This document shows, in pieces, positions 22,415 to 34,600 of a DNA stretch of 64,000 nt. How positions within the stretch are numbered: position 1 is the first letter of the stretch; each line of letters starts with the position of its first letter. Source of the DNA: Diphasiastrum complanatum (Eukaryota > Streptophyta > Lycopodiopsida > Lycopodiales > Lycopodiaceae). The stretch covers positions 36,011,648 to 36,075,647 of the forward strand of contig CM055101.1 in the NCBI GenBank assembly GCA_029204225.1, given 5' to 3'. The notes under the pieces were generated by a model that saw only the letters and a program-made list of their open reading frames with translations, made no database searches and was not told the origin of the DNA. The translations under genes and the position numbers were made by a program.

Positions 22415-22637
22415 TGAGACGAGCAGGACTCGCAAGAAGTTCTCAGGAAGGCTGGAATGTAGCAGCCAATTGAGAGACTTCCAATTTAAAATAATAATAA
22501 TAATAATAATAATAAGTTTTGCGGATAATAAGCACCTAGATTTTAGGAAGCGAATGAAGATCCACACTTTTCCAAGTGCCAAGCGAAAGACATCACCGGT
22601 GTTGCAGTGGGTCCTGCAACAGATTAGGGGTGGATAA
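22415..22637 (+). other. Family A 3' untranslated segment and polypurine tract
   Basis: The segment has an ATA/ATT microsatellite (22486-22515) and ends with AGGGGTGGATAA, the likely plus-strand primer, abutting the 3' LTR. Nearly the same sequence precedes the LTR of the second copy (about 59741-59863), which ties the two copies together. Confidence 0.75.
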
Positions 22638-23719
22638 TGTTAGCAGATTCCAGAGAATCCCCAGATGCCGAGCCAAGCCGAAGACACAGAATACCTCTCA
22701 CCCATGACCGAGGAGGTCTCAGAAGGAGGAGAGCAGAAGAAGCTGAGAGCCGAGCATGAGAGCCGAGAAATTACTAGCTAGGATGACAGTGAAATATCTA
22801 TGTGAGCCTACATGGTGTATCCCAAAGAAGGAACGACCATGTAGGAGCTAGTCATATTTTCTAGGCTTTGTAAATAAATGTAGACCCCCCCTTAAATTAG
22901 TTAGAGTGAGCCACCTTTTGATGGTTACCTTTAGTGGAAGGGCAAATTCCACATGTAATTTCTAATTTGGTGGAATTGCCACTTGGGCTCCACATGGGTA
23001 GCCTTCTTGCTTATTTAAGGGCTCCCCTCCCTTGTGAAGGAGCTTTGAATGTATTGTCAAGTTCTCTTGAGCAAATAAAGAGGATCCTCCATGAGTTCTT
23101 GATTATTGCTAAGCTCCTTGTTCATGGCAATGTTCTTGAGTGAAATTTCTATGAGCATGCTTGAATTCCTTGCATTGTGGATTAACTAGTTTCTTGTTTT
23201 CTAGTTTCTTGCTTAGTTGTGGATTAGAATTCACTTCTTGTTTATGGAATAAGGTAGAAATTAGCATTCAAGTAAACTAAATAAGCTGGAATAGTGGTGT
23301 AGATCTTGCATACTCTCTTACTTTCCAATTTTTGATTGTTCTTGGGCATTCTAAACATCAAGAAATGAGTGTTTCTTGATTCTTGGACTGTCAAATGCTG
23401 TTAGGAATCTAGTTTCTTGTTTCTTGTTCAGTAGTTAATCTCGTTCTTGATTGATTTCTGATTCAGTAGATATGGTAGGTCTGCTCCCTGTTCCAAAACG
23501 TTGATCCTCTTGAGCTAAAGATGGTTACATGGTCGGTTTCTACATGAGTATCGGAACCGTGTCTCCCACTGACAGGCTGAGAAATACATATTGAAATCTG
23601 AGTAACACTTCTGCTTTGTAACTGTTCTAATAAGAAGAAGAACTATAAAGAATCGTAACTAAAGAAGAGGTAAAGAAATCATTAGAACCGTGTTCACAGA
23701 TTCAGAGAAGCTGTGAACA
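22638..23719 (+). repeat. Family A 3' LTR
   Basis: This 1082-bp LTR starts TGTTAGCAG and ends GTGAACA. It matches the 5' LTR with scattered substitutions and a few small indels, for example near 23415 and 23546. The TATA-like and AATAAA motifs are retained. Flanked on the right by the ACTAT duplication. Confidence 0.93.
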
Positions 23720-23724
23720 ACTAT
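23720..23724. repeat. Target-site duplication ACTAT, right
   Basis: Copy of 8244-8248 directly outside the 3' LTR. Confidence 0.93.
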
Positions 23725-24300
23725 CAATATACCATAATCCATCCTTCTTGAAAGGAGAGGATGAGAAGCTAGAGACCATAAGAGATCCATCTCCATCACT
23801 TGCAATAGTGTCTTCCTTCTCATTGGTGATGTTGGATTGTTTGAGTTGATTCTTCTTCTTGAAGCAATTGGTGGCATAATGGCCTTTCTTGCCACAATAA
23901 AAGCACTTGATCTTCTTCTTCTTAAACTTAGATATAGAAGAACTCGAGGAGTCATCCTCCCCCTCATCTTTCTCTTTGTTCTTGCTTGAGGATTGTTGAT
24001 ATTGGCTCTTGCTCCTCCCTTTGTGCTTGTCCTTGACAAATAAAGCTTTGCCATCATTATGATTGAGAGAGAGCTTGTCCATCCTCAAGAGTTTGTACTC
24101 TTGTCTTGATTCTTCAGAAATAAGCACACTTTGAAGGGCTTCCAAACTTGGTACCTCTTCCTTAATGGCATAGGATTGGACAAGGTTGTTAGGTTCATTT
24201 CTCAAGCCATTGAGAATGACTTGGACTAGCTCACTTTCATTGATAAATTCACCAATGCATGCAAGCTCCCTATGAATATCCTTGACTCTCAAAACATAAT
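23725..24300 (-). pseudogene. Copia gag C-part and protease N-part
   Basis: The minus-strand frame carries the gag helix region (IHRELACIGEFINESELVQV), the zinc knuckle CFYCGKKGHYATNC and a charged linker. It ends DGLWYIDS at the family A insertion. The protease Asp is therefore here and its Gly is at 8241-8243, 15.5 kb away. The N-terminal part of gag upstream (24300-24960) is poorly preserved. Confidence 0.88.
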
Positions 24301-24967
24301 TAGATGCACTCTCATCACTCTTTTGACTACTTTGGAGATGATTCTCACTAACTATACCAATCTCTCCAAAACTAGATCTACTTCACATCAAATGATGGAG
24401 TATGGGCAAAGTTAGGATCAAACACTCTTAGCACGTGTAAAATACACTAAGAAGGCAAATTTGACTCAAATACAATGATATTGCATGAAACAAAATGGCT
24501 AAGATCTCAAAACAATGCCTAGATCATATGTAGATAAGATTGATAAGCATACAACTGTGATTTGGGATCAAACAAGCAATCTCTTGACTAAACCAAATGT
24601 GTCCACCCAGGTCTAGGTGCCCTACCTAACCCTCTTCAAAAGCTTATAACTTTTGATTGGCTCACCCAAATGGAATGAAACTGATTGCATAAAAAACTAG
24701 ACAACACTAGCTTTAAAACAAGCTATCTAGCAAGATTTTTGGATCAAACATGAAAGAGAACTCTCAAATTGAAATTGGATGTTCCTCACACATGTCTGAG
24801 CACCTAATTCCGTACAGTATCAAGTCAAATCCAGTCAATGCCCTATTGATCTCTTTTGATCCAAAATTGAACAAGATAGCTAGGAAAATGGATCTTGACA
24901 ATTTCTAGCTCAATATTGGTAGAAAATTTTCATACTAATGGATGGAAATGCATGGTAACCTTAGGTA
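24301..24967 (-). other. Copia leader and decayed start of gag
   Basis: Between the primer site and the readable gag I find no continuous frame. The segment is the expected place for the 5' leader and N-terminal gag of the minus-strand copia element, and has decayed. Confidence 0.5.
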
Positions 24968-24980
24968 GGCTCTGATACCA
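24968..24980 (-). promoter_or_regulatory. Copia primer-binding site
   Basis: On the minus strand this reads TGGTATCAGAGCC, the common initiator tRNA-Met primer site of plant copia elements. It lies immediately inside the probable LTR end (AATTCACA). The same kind of site is at 47221, 61676 and 62538. Confidence 0.85.
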
Positions 24981-25643
24981 TGTGAATTTCACATGTGTGG
25001 AGTGTCCACCACATGTGATTATGATCTCCTAAGGTGTGTGGATGCACAATGATCAAGACTAGATTGAGATTCAAGATCAATCTTTAACTCAATGGCAAAA
25101 ACACACTGCTTCATGCATTAACTCACTTCCAACGTACATACACACATGTGGAAAGTGTTCCAAAATAAAAACTAAGTACAAAATCAGCTTTCTCTCGAGT
25201 AGAGAGAGAATCCAACCAATAGCTCTCGAGTAGAGAGAGAATGCTAGTAAACACTGAGACTCAAAAATCCACTTGATCTCCAAAATACTTAGCATGGAAT
25301 AAGACGTACAATGACACGAGTAGATCCATGGGCTAATCCAAGCTCACACATGATTGGACCACATATTTATAACCTCTTGATCCTATTGGACCATTGATCC
25401 ATTCACCTCTTGATTCTATTGGAGCATTCTCAAGCATATCTAAAATCCTATTGGACCATTGATGGTTTCACCTCTAAATCCTATTGGACCTCTTGAACTT
25501 CATCAAACAAAATCATTACACTTGTCTACTATCCATTTAGTTCGAGTCTTATCTCCCACACTACTTTGGCTCAATAGTGGCATTACATGTGGAATTGGAC
25601 AATTTGCCATCTATGCCAAATTTGACCCTATCAACATCCTACA
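24981..25643 (-). repeat. Probable copia 5' LTR
   Basis: The inner end is fixed by the primer site. The outer end is set at a TGTAGG start (minus strand, 25643) and is uncertain. A TATAAATAT box on the minus strand lies at about 25364-25372. Two near-identical hairpin-forming words CTCTCGAGTAGAGAGAGAAT are at about 25193 and 25222. The partner 3' LTR is not in the window. Confidence 0.6.
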
Positions 25644-27100
25644 CCAAGATGCTTGACATAATAGATAACCTTTGTGTATTTTTCACTAGTTATAAGCACT
25701 CTTAGTAAGGCGATTTTGGAATTGCACTAGAGTAATAAGCAACATAAAAATCAAGTGCAATATCTTTGTAATCATTTGCAATTCATCAATTCCAATAACT
25801 TGGAATACCAATATGACATTTTCATTGACAAGAAAAAATATAAACTAAAAAAACATATGAACGTTCTGAAGATCATTGCATATTGAATTAATAGATGGAT
25901 TAGTTATTTTAGTTCTATTTCATTGGTCATCTTATTTTTTAAGAGAAGACATCCTCCTGGTGAAAAAAGCTTCCTTTAAAAATTTGGGAGGAATTCTTGG
26001 ATGAATCTCACAAGGCATTCATCATTGTAAATCATTGAAAAATGTATTTATGTTTTAGTGATTGCTAAATGGATAAACGTGAATTAGATAGACCCCAAGG
26101 CTAAATGGACCATGTATAAATGGTCACTAGCTTTTGCACAAGTCGAGAGTTGATAAAAGTGTGAGTGCTACTAGGATCAAGCAAGACTTTCACATATTTT
26201 CCTAAGACTTTGCTCTAACTCAAAATAGTTGATTAGGAAAGAAAGATAGTGTGGTAAAATTGAAAGTGCATGTATAATTACCAACTAAATTAATCTCAAA
26301 CATACTTGAAGCTATCTTCTAGTCATGTTACTCAATGACTTGTTCATCTTATCAAGACACTATGCCTAGGCTTATTGCAAATGTAGCAAATATCGATCTT
26401 AATAAGCTTTTTTTATGACATGAACGTTGATCACACTAGCATCATTCTTGGATATGAGCGGCTTTCTAGCAAATTTGATAATTTGAGTATACTTATATTG
26501 AAACAAATGAGAGGTCAACATTGAAATTTTTCCTTTGAGCATATGTCAAGAGGCAGCTCTCTATGGATCTCACCTAGCTACTTGCAATGATATAGCTTTA
26601 ACTTCTTTTACCCATTCATCATTTGATGCTTCTCAATCTATTGTTTATCAAGATGACTCATGTATATAAGCAACCATTTATTATAGTCAGTGCATTTTCA
26701 TTCTCATCAAATTTTGTAGCAACAGAAGCAAACCGTTATTTTGATTCACTAGAACAGAGAAGTGTTGAGAATTTAAAATTCAAAATGCATTGGTTCTCAC
26801 AAACCTAATGATTCACATTTCTTTAACTAAAAAAAGATCCACATCACAAATTTGTATCCTTCAATTTAAATTTAAACAGGCCATATTTGGTGAAGTCCAA
26901 GAGACTTTTGACAAGCTAGAACTTGTTGAGACAAACAATGTTAAAGAGGTTAGCAAGCCACACAAAAATGCTTTAACCGGATATCGAAATTCATGGACAT
27001 CATGAGAATCTTTGACCTTTGTGTGAAATAGGTTATTCTTAGTTGTGCCAATAACCACAAGTGTAGTAGGATCAATGTAAAGTCAAAGCCTAAATCAAAA
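25644..27100 (-). mobile_element. Decayed gypsy gag-protease remnant (-) in AT-rich DNA
   Basis: On the minus strand, 26388-26377 encodes C-Y-I-C followed by NKPRH, the start of a CCHC knuckle whose last Cys is lost. About 26192-26138 encodes KVLLDPSSTHTFINSRLV, which matches gypsy proteases of the D-S-G-S-T-H-x-F-I type, with the core changed to D-P-S. Stops and shifts surround both. The rest of the interval shows no gene. Confidence rests on these two motifs in the right order and spacing. Confidence 0.55.
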
Positions 27101-27440
27101 GAAAAGTACATGATGGAACTTCAGTCAAAACCATCATTAACTATACGTTGTAGGCAATCACTTATGAAAACTAAAATTTGAAAGGTACAATACATAATCT
27201 GTAGTCACTCTTCATGCTGACAAAAGTCAAGTCCAATAGAAATCAAACAACTACTATCCAAGTTTCTCTATGCAAGAAGGATGAGAAAAATAATTAAATC
27301 TGTGTAATTGTTAGGCCTAATAAAAATCATTACTCATATTCTTAAACACAAAAACAATTGTCACAAGACTTATAAGCTTATTGAAAATTCTAAACTTGAT
27401 AGAATGCATCTAAGACTACAAAAGGATCCAACATCACAAG

Positions 27441-27600
27441 GCTCACTACAAGATTACATTGACACCTTCAGTCCAGTGGTAAAACATCAATCTATTTGCA
27501 CCTTGTTGGCTATAGTAGCTCTAGAAGATGTGGAAATTCACCAGATGGATGTCCAGACAACGTTCCTTCACGGATATATACAAGATCAGGTCGTGTACAA
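27441..27600 (+). pseudogene. Copia reverse-transcriptase start fragment (+)
   Basis: The frame encodes DTFSPVVK, then IHQMDVQTTFLHG, the first conserved blocks of copia RT. It stops abruptly at about 27593-27600, where the sequence continues as copia sequence of the opposite strand. The shared word TCGTGTACA at the switch suggests an inverted rearrangement. Confidence 0.8.
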
Positions 27601-27629
27601 ATCATAGAATACATATAGATCCTATGACA

Positions 27630-28080
27630 GACTAATAAGGATACATGCACATATCTTGTTGATCTGCTTGAGTTCTGGGACACATTTCTTTAGACAACTT
27701 GGATCCTGGATCCATAGGTGTGTTTATCGGCTTGCAGTCTTCCATGTCATATCTGCGAAGTACATTGGTTAGATAGGATTCTTGGCTTATAGTGATTCTT
27801 ATGCTTGTGTGATCTCTATTGATCTCCATATTGAGTAGGTAATGAATTGGGCCTAAATCAGTCATCTCGAATTCTGATGAAAGCAAAGATTTGGCTTCAT
27901 GCAGTAATTAAGGAATCATCAATATATAGTGCTATTATAACATAGCTTGATCCTTTATGTCTGAGATATACATTTGAGTGAGCAGAACAAGAGGTGAAGT
28001 TATGCTGAAACAAGAAGTGGTTGATTCTTTCATACCAGGCCCTAGGAGCTTGCTTGAGGCCATATAGTGTCTTGTGCAAT
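27630..28080 (-). pseudogene. Copia reverse-transcriptase fragment (-), copy 1
   Basis: Two minus-strand ORFs give LYGLKQAPRAWYERI, the catalytic YIDD in VIIALYIDDSLI, and FEMTDLGPIHYLLNMEI followed by a TPMDPGSKLS block. This is the palm and connection part of copia RT. It is truncated on both sides and broken between 27886 and 27897. It is homologous to 29100-29420. Confidence 0.85.
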
Positions 28081-28299
28081 TTACATACCGAATGCTCTTG
28101 GCCTTGAAGGATGTAACCTTCTGGTTGATAATTCCTTTACTTTTTTCAAGACAAAGCAACCCTTCATCACCTCCCAAAACCTTGGTTCGTCTACTAGTGC
28201 CCAAGTGCATGGATGTTTGATCAAGAGATTCAAACCCAATCCATTGTGGGATATCGAGTAAACAAGTACCCCCAATTGAGCCCCAAGATATATCCAAGC

Positions 28300-28507
28300 C
28301 AAGAACTTTGAGGGATTATAACCTCTTATTCAATACCTTGGAGCTATGAGAAAAAGACGCCAAGGAGATTATCACCAATATCCAATTCCAATCCCACTAG
28401 CACCAAATCTTCTTAAGTTCATTTTCTGTAGACATCTTTGAGAGAGTAGTTTTGAGAGAAGGAAGGAGGGATGTTGGGATGAGTAGGAGTTAGATTAAAT
28501 TCCAACA
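28300..28507 (-). repeat. Copia 3' LTR fragment (-) with polypurine tract
   Basis: On the minus strand, a G7 purine tract (28514-28508) is followed by TGTTGGAATTTAATC, a textbook polypurine tract and LTR start. It serves the copia fragment to its right (28817-29420). The LTR is cut short on the left, in or near 28080-28300. Confidence 0.65.
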
Positions 28508-28816
28508 CCCCCCCTTGAGCTTACTGCTACAAATCTGAACTGCAATTGAGATTTATCAGATCCACTAAGGTAGAATGTTTATCTCTAGACAATGGCTTTG
28601 TCAAAATATCAGCCAACATATTGTCTGTGTGACAGTAACTTAGTACAACATCTTTATTCTAAACTCTCTCTCTAAGAAATGGAACTGAATTTATATATGT
28701 TTAGTTCTAGCATGAGTACGTGGGTTCAGAGATAGAGCTATGCAGCTCTGATGTTGGACCGATATGTGGGAATTGCAAATCCTGTAGCAACCTTCTGAGC
28801 CAGATTATCTCCCTCA

Positions 28817-29420
28817 CTACTGATGTAGCTGCAACATATTCGGATTATGTGGAGGACAACAAAATGCATTTATGCTTTCTACTGTTTCATGGTCTAAATA
28901 AGTAATTAACAAAAGTGCAGCTTCTGTATTACCATTATAGCTCAAAGCATAGTGCTTCGTAGTTTGAATGTACTTTAATACTCGTTGCAAAGCCTTCCAA
29001 TGTTGTAGGCCTAGATTGGACATGTATTGAGATAGTGTGCTTACCGCATATGCTAGATCAAATCGTGTACAGTCATAGAATACATTATAGATCTTATGAC
29101 AAACTGATAAGGATACCTGCACATTTCTTGCTGATTTGCTTGAGTTTTGGGACACATGTCTTTGGGTAGCTTCGATCCTGGATGAATAGGTGTGTCTATG
29201 GGCTTGCAGTCCATCATGCCATATTTGCGTAGTACATTGATTAAATAGGACTCTTGGCTTATAGTGATCCTTTTGCTTGCGCAATCTCTGTTGATATACC
29301 GAATAGGTAATGAACTGGGCCTAAATCAGTCATCTCAAATTCTGATGAAAGCAAAGATTTGGTTTCATGTAGCAACTGATTTGAATTGCTGACAATTAAT
29401 GAATCATCAACATATAATGC
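28817..29420 (-). pseudogene. Copia RT C-terminus and RNase H start (-), copy 2
   Basis: Right to left: FEMTDLGP-type RT end (29340-29290), a decayed connection, then RFDLAYAVSTLSQYM and HWKALQRVLKYIQTTKHYALSY, the start of copia RNase H. It degenerates before the polypurine tract near 28508. The sequence next to copy 1 (27600-27790) closely resembles 29080-29270, so the two are relatives from one copia family. Confidence 0.82.
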
Positions 29421-30544
29421 TATTACTCTCCATATGCTTCAAATGCAACAATTTGGTTAAAACACTTCATATACGTGCATGGAGAGAAATTGTCAGAGTC
29501 CTTGTAATATTAACTTTTGGAAAATTTTATGAAACTCAAAATATTTTTTATGTACAAAAATTTTCAATACAAAGAATGTGGCATATTTAAGCTATTCTTA
29601 TCTTCTCGGGATCTGAAAAAAATCAGTTTGGTGAAAATTTTCAAGAAATTGTGAATGATGATATATTTTGCTTTAAGCTTACTGATTTTGAACATTTAAT
29701 GTAGGGTTGAAATGGTGTTAAAGGGCTTATTGCATACTAGGTTCAAGGTGTACATCCACATACTTCAAATTCAAAATGATCGTGTCTTGATATATATATT
29801 GTCACATATGTCATGGTATGCATGGTAGGTCACACAATGTGCAAAAGTGTTTTGAAAGAAAAAGGTGAGGCTTTTTTAGTCCTTGCCACACTTGAATATG
29901 GAAGGTGAGGTTTTGGTGTTGTTAGAATTAGCACTTGGAAAATTTCTAGAGTCAATAAACTATATGTATTCTTATCTATCAAGTATAAGTTGTGCCACAA
30001 GTATGGTAGGGTTGGTGGTTAGCCCTTTTGTGTATCATGTGGATCATCTAGAGACTTCAAATTCTTTTATAATATCATAAATATGGTCGGAGAATTGCTT
30101 ATAATCACAAACGTCTCCATATCATGGTCATGATGTAAACAATTATGAAAGAATCTTGTGTTTGAATAATACAAAAAAAAAAAAATCTATTCATTTGTAT
30201 ATGAGCAATATTGCATGTGTTATTTTGTTAATAGTCTTGAACCTAAATTTTGATAATAGTCGAACTTGCAAAGTCACCCATATTTCATCAATATTTGTGT
30301 CCACCTCTTCATGGCTATTGGAGGGAAAAATACACAGAATCCATTATCCAAATTGTGTGATAGGAATACAATAAACAAATTAAAGCATGCATGTATTTGG
30401 TCCATGATAAGATACATATTAGAGCTTCGGTAATGGAGCAATTGAATACTCCACAGAAATAATATTTTGAAATATTGTTTCTAATTTGAAAGCTTTTATA
30501 CTCTTCAAACCATGAAGCATATAATGTACATATCAATAAACAAA
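29421..30544. other. AT-rich intergenic DNA downstream of the RLP gene
   Basis: No gene is recognised; the small ORFs lack domains. The part nearest 30545 should include the 3' UTR of the minus-strand RLP gene. A poly-A run is at 30171-30184. Confidence 0.5.
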
Positions 30545-31677
30545 CTATGCAACTCTCAATGATTGTGGATGGAAGACAAAGTTCCAAGCTTTATCCCAAA
30601 ATATCATGGTAAAGACTACTGAGGAAAATCCAATAACTAAACCCAAATAGAGTCCAGGTATAGACACAATTTCAGAAAATTGATTGTCTTCATGTCGCAC
30701 AATTTTGGAGGGTAAAGTCACGTTTTCAGAACAAGAAGTGTTTAAAGGAAACCCACAAAGACCAAGATTCCCAGGTAAATAGGAATTTATTGCAAAGGAA
30801 TCAAAATGGTAACTTCTAGGAATTGGCCCTGATAAGTTGTTTCCCGAAAGAGCTAATGTACCCAAATTATTCAATTGTGTGAGTGTTGTTGGGATTTCAC
30901 CTGAAAGCTGATTGTTGGAAAGATCTAACGCTTCCAATTCTAATAGCTCTCCAAGATTTGTTGGTATCTCACCTTGCAAAACATTGTGAGATAGAATCAA
31001 GTACTTCAAACCTACCAACTTACCAAGATCCAAAGGGATTGTTCCACTAAGATTGTTTTCTGATAAGTCAATGTATGCCATTCTCTTTAGAATGTATGTA
31101 TATAGTATACCATAATCTCCTCTGGGATATAAGATTATTTGGAACTGAAGTGTACTTGAACCTCCCACTAGTGAATTGGTTGAATTTTCCTGCACTTTAA
31201 AGCCTTGTAACTCGGTCAAGTTACTGGGAATTGTGCCTGCAAATTTGTTGTTTGACAAATCAAGCAATTGTAGTTGTTGTAGACTTCCAATCCATGATGG
31301 AATAGGACCTTCAATCTTATTGTTAGCCAAACGGCGTACACGCAAGCTTTGCAAGCTTGAGCTATTGACCAATTGAGTAGGTAGGTTACCACTTAGTTTA
31401 TTGCTACTAAAATCTCCAAGCACAAGACGTGTGCAATAAGCCAAAGATGATGGAATACCTCCAATAAGGTCATTTGCATTGACTGAAAATATTTGAAGGG
31501 CATTGAGCTTATTGAAATCAAGCTGTATTGGTCCAGATAGCCAATTGTTGCCTAGATCAAAATACTCTAGAAGTGTGCAATTGGCCAACGCCAAAGGAAT
31601 GTTGCCACTCAAATTGTTTGAGCTTATATGTAGATATTGAAGTTGTGTCAACCTTCCCAATTGCATGGGTATGTCAC
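30545..31677 (-). CDS. RLP exon 8: last LRRs, island, transmembrane segment and tail
   Basis: The exon holds about ten LRRs, the island (about GFKVQENSTNSLVGG to YTYILKRMAY), four more LRRs, the cap, a transmembrane helix and the tail ending HPQSLRVA. The stop is at 30545. The acceptor is AAAG|GTGAC, a short non-pyrimidine-rich site. Confidence 0.87.
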
Positions 31678-34600
31678 CTTTATACATTCCACATCACCAT
31701 GTCAAAAAACACCACAAACTCTACAAGAACTATTATCCTAAGTCACTCTTTCATGACCATTCATTAGGCTTTGATTTCCACCAAATCGACAAATTTTTTG
31801 ACAAGTTACAAAAGTTTGAATTAAAAACTTTTGAAATTTAATTGGCATCATACCTAGCAATTGATTGTTGGCGAGTTGAATATTTTTCAAAGATGTGCAA
31901 TTTGCCAAAGATGTTGGGATGTTGCCAGTAATATTGTTTTGGCTCAAATCCAAAACAAGCAATCGATACATCATTCCAATTGTTGAGGGTATGTCACCTA
32001 CACATAACACACATATCATTAAAAGCCTTAAAAAGTATCCATTGCAGCCTTATATTATGTGATAGCTTACAAACTAAACATCTCAAAACTATCATGTTAA
32101 TCATAAATAAAAAGAAAAACCTATTTTATATGAGATTGTTGGTGTTGAATGGCATGTTATTAGTTTGATCAACACAAACAATTCAACAAACCTATGCATT
32201 CTATACATTAGCATCATCTTAAGATAGTTTCTTGCTTCAATAATATTATACAATTCAAACTTGAACTAAAAATATGAATTTACATGTATGAAAGGCAATA
32301 TAATGGAATATCAAGTTTCTCTCATGGCCACAATTCAATTATTTTACTTGTTTGCAAACCATACATTCACATAACATATTGGAGTCAAGTTGTCTCATCT
32401 GAATATAATTTGTTTACAAATTCAAATTGTATCTCACTTATCAATTGGTTGTTGTTAAGCCACAAAGCCACTAAGGAAGTGCAATTTGTCAATGAAGAAG
32501 GTATGTTGCCCGTAAGATTGTTCACATTCAAATCCACATATGTCAAGCTCTTCAATGCTCTCAATTTCATAGGTATGCGACCTGAACAGCAACCATTGCA
32601 TGTTATTATTTAACATCATATAATTGAAAATTTAGATACCTATATTTTTAGATTTTGTCCTTGAATACAACATCATTGTCATATATTGATCTTGATTGAG
32701 TTATGTGTAAGTGACAAGCATAAACAAAAAGATGTACCTTGGGATACATTTTAACTTGGAAATAGATCACCTAACCAAAAACTTCCTAAATGGTATGAAA
32801 GTGGATGCGAATTGGGATAGTGACTGTGATGATCGTAGGCCAACCACAAGTATGTATTCCAGCTTTGTGGTATTTGTTTTTATTGGTCTAGTTAAAAGAA
32901 AAGTACAATTGCTCTTTCCACAACAGAAAAGGAGTATGAAGCAATGTATAGTGTGCAGCACATGAAGCCATATGATTGAGGCAAATCTTGGAAGAAATCG
33001 ATGTGAAACAAAAAAAATCTTATGACTATGTATAGTGACAATCAGAGTGGCATTAGATAAAAAGAATTTGGTGTTCCACTCGAGAACCAAACACATCGAA
33101 ATTCACACTTATATGTGAGAGATTGTTGAATAGGAAAATAAATGTTGTTCATTGTAGTATAGATGAACAACTTGATGATATTTTCACTAAGCTATTCATT
33201 AGAGAAAAGTTTGATAGAATTAGATCAAAGTTTTATGTACTTAAAGATTGGATGAAAGTTTTCTGACTTTAATGCTATATGTATAAGTTTGGATGAAAGT
33301 AAAGTCTACTTTTAGGGAGAGAGTTAAAATAAAAGTAGGCTTATCGTATCACTGTACTATGGGGCCAGTCATGGGACTAGGACCAGTCGTACATACGACT
33401 GTCATGTGCTAAATCCAAGCAGCCATTACAATGGAAGTAAAGCTAAGAGCAAAAAAAGTACAATTTGAAAGCATTCAAGATAGCATATCTATAGAAAGCT
33501 AGAAACAAGGAGATCTCCATGGAATCACATTAGGAATGAATGCATGGCAGAATAAACTATCTTCATCTTTTTAATGCATGACTACACCTATCAATTTCAA
33601 ACAAAGCAATAGTGATAGAAATCACTTTTGAACTTATAGTAACTAACTTTGAAATCGCCAGTACTACAATGATTACGTAGCCAAACAATTAAGCATCGAA
33701 AATTATCAGACAAATTATTGTTTGCGAATTAGTCGCGAAGAAATACAGAAACGCATACATTCTGAGATGAAAGCTGAACGCAATGAAAGATAGTATTGAT
33801 TCAGTATGAAAACGTAACAGAAGTAAATGAGTACAATCAGTTGCGGATCGAAACCGCGTACTCTATGCTATCTCTGAGCAACTAAAATGAAAGTCTGAAT
33901 TAAGCGCAATGTTGATAAGTAGTAGCGCAATAGCAATATCTAAAACAACTCTAAGAAGTGAGCTAGAATGCTCAGGAGTGTTCAAGTTCGCAGGCTTGAG
34001 AGAGAGAGAGAGAGAGCTAATTATTTAAATGCTTCTTCTGATAATTCTGATAATCATGATATTGTATGAATATGAACAACTATTTATACTAAGAAATTAG
34101 GTCGTCAAATGAGATCGCCAGTTGTCTGGTGATCCGTTGGCATCCATCCGGTCCTTGTCATTGATTGTTGATAAGCGGTGAAATTGGCCGTAAATGTTTT
34201 GTCTGCATAAATGAACCAAAACTGTAGCTCTGCAAAAATGAACTAAAATAGCCACATGTGACACTGTCGGGTTTTTTGTGAAAAATACGAAAAAGGAGAG
34301 GGTGCCCTCAAATCTCATTTAGGGTTGCTCCACACTTTGCCATAGTCATTTCCTTAACATTTGAGGCTCTTTGAAAAAAGCAAAAAATGCGACATTGTGA
34401 TTTTACACGAGATTTCGAGTCAGACGAAAAATGCAAAAGGAGACACTACATTTTTCAATGGGATTTCTGACAGGCAAAAAAGACAACACTGTCGTAAACT
34501 CCGTGTAATTCTGTAGACTGTGTAATAACACTTGTAATTTTGCAGACTGTGTAGACACACAGGAAAATCCATAGAACTGGATAAACAATGGATGGAGATT

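Larger units (their letters stand above)
8249..23719 (+). mobile_element. Complete gypsy-type LTR retrotransposon, 15.5 kb (family A)
   Basis: Two LTRs (8249-9352 and 22638-23719) begin TGTTAGCAGATTC and end with CTGTGAACA. A 5-bp target duplication ACTAT flanks the element. Just inside the 5' LTR is a primer-site-like TGGTGCCATTCC (9355-9366), and just before the 3' LTR is a purine-rich AGGGGTGGATAA tract (22626-22637). Internal order: repeat-rich leader, gag, zinc knuckles, protease, reverse transcriptase, RNase H and integrase (ending 16252), then a second repeat block and extra ORFs up to 22414. Integrase has no chromodomain, so it is a non-chromovirus type. LTRs are very similar, suggesting a fairly recent insertion, but every ORF except the protease carries breaks. 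Confidence 0.93.
7560..25643 (-). mobile_element. Ty1/copia element (-), split by a 15.5-kb gypsy-type insertion
   Basis: Read on the minus strand, this element starts with a probable LTR (about 25643-24981). A tRNA-Met-type primer site (24980-24968) comes next, then gag with a CCHC knuckle (24292-23725), where the element is interrupted. Protease, pre-integrase and the start of integrase resume at 8248-7563. The two halves share the duplicated target ACTAT (8244-8248 and 23720-23724), proving one original element. The 3' part of integrase, reverse transcriptase, RNase H and the 3' LTR are missing to the left of 7560, where tandem repeats begin. Confidence 0.85.

Noticed and set aside
30545-31687. 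Stand-alone 380-aa LRR gene
   Set aside because: The ORF starts inside an intron; the acceptor at 31677 and matching phase show it is the last exon of the RLP gene.
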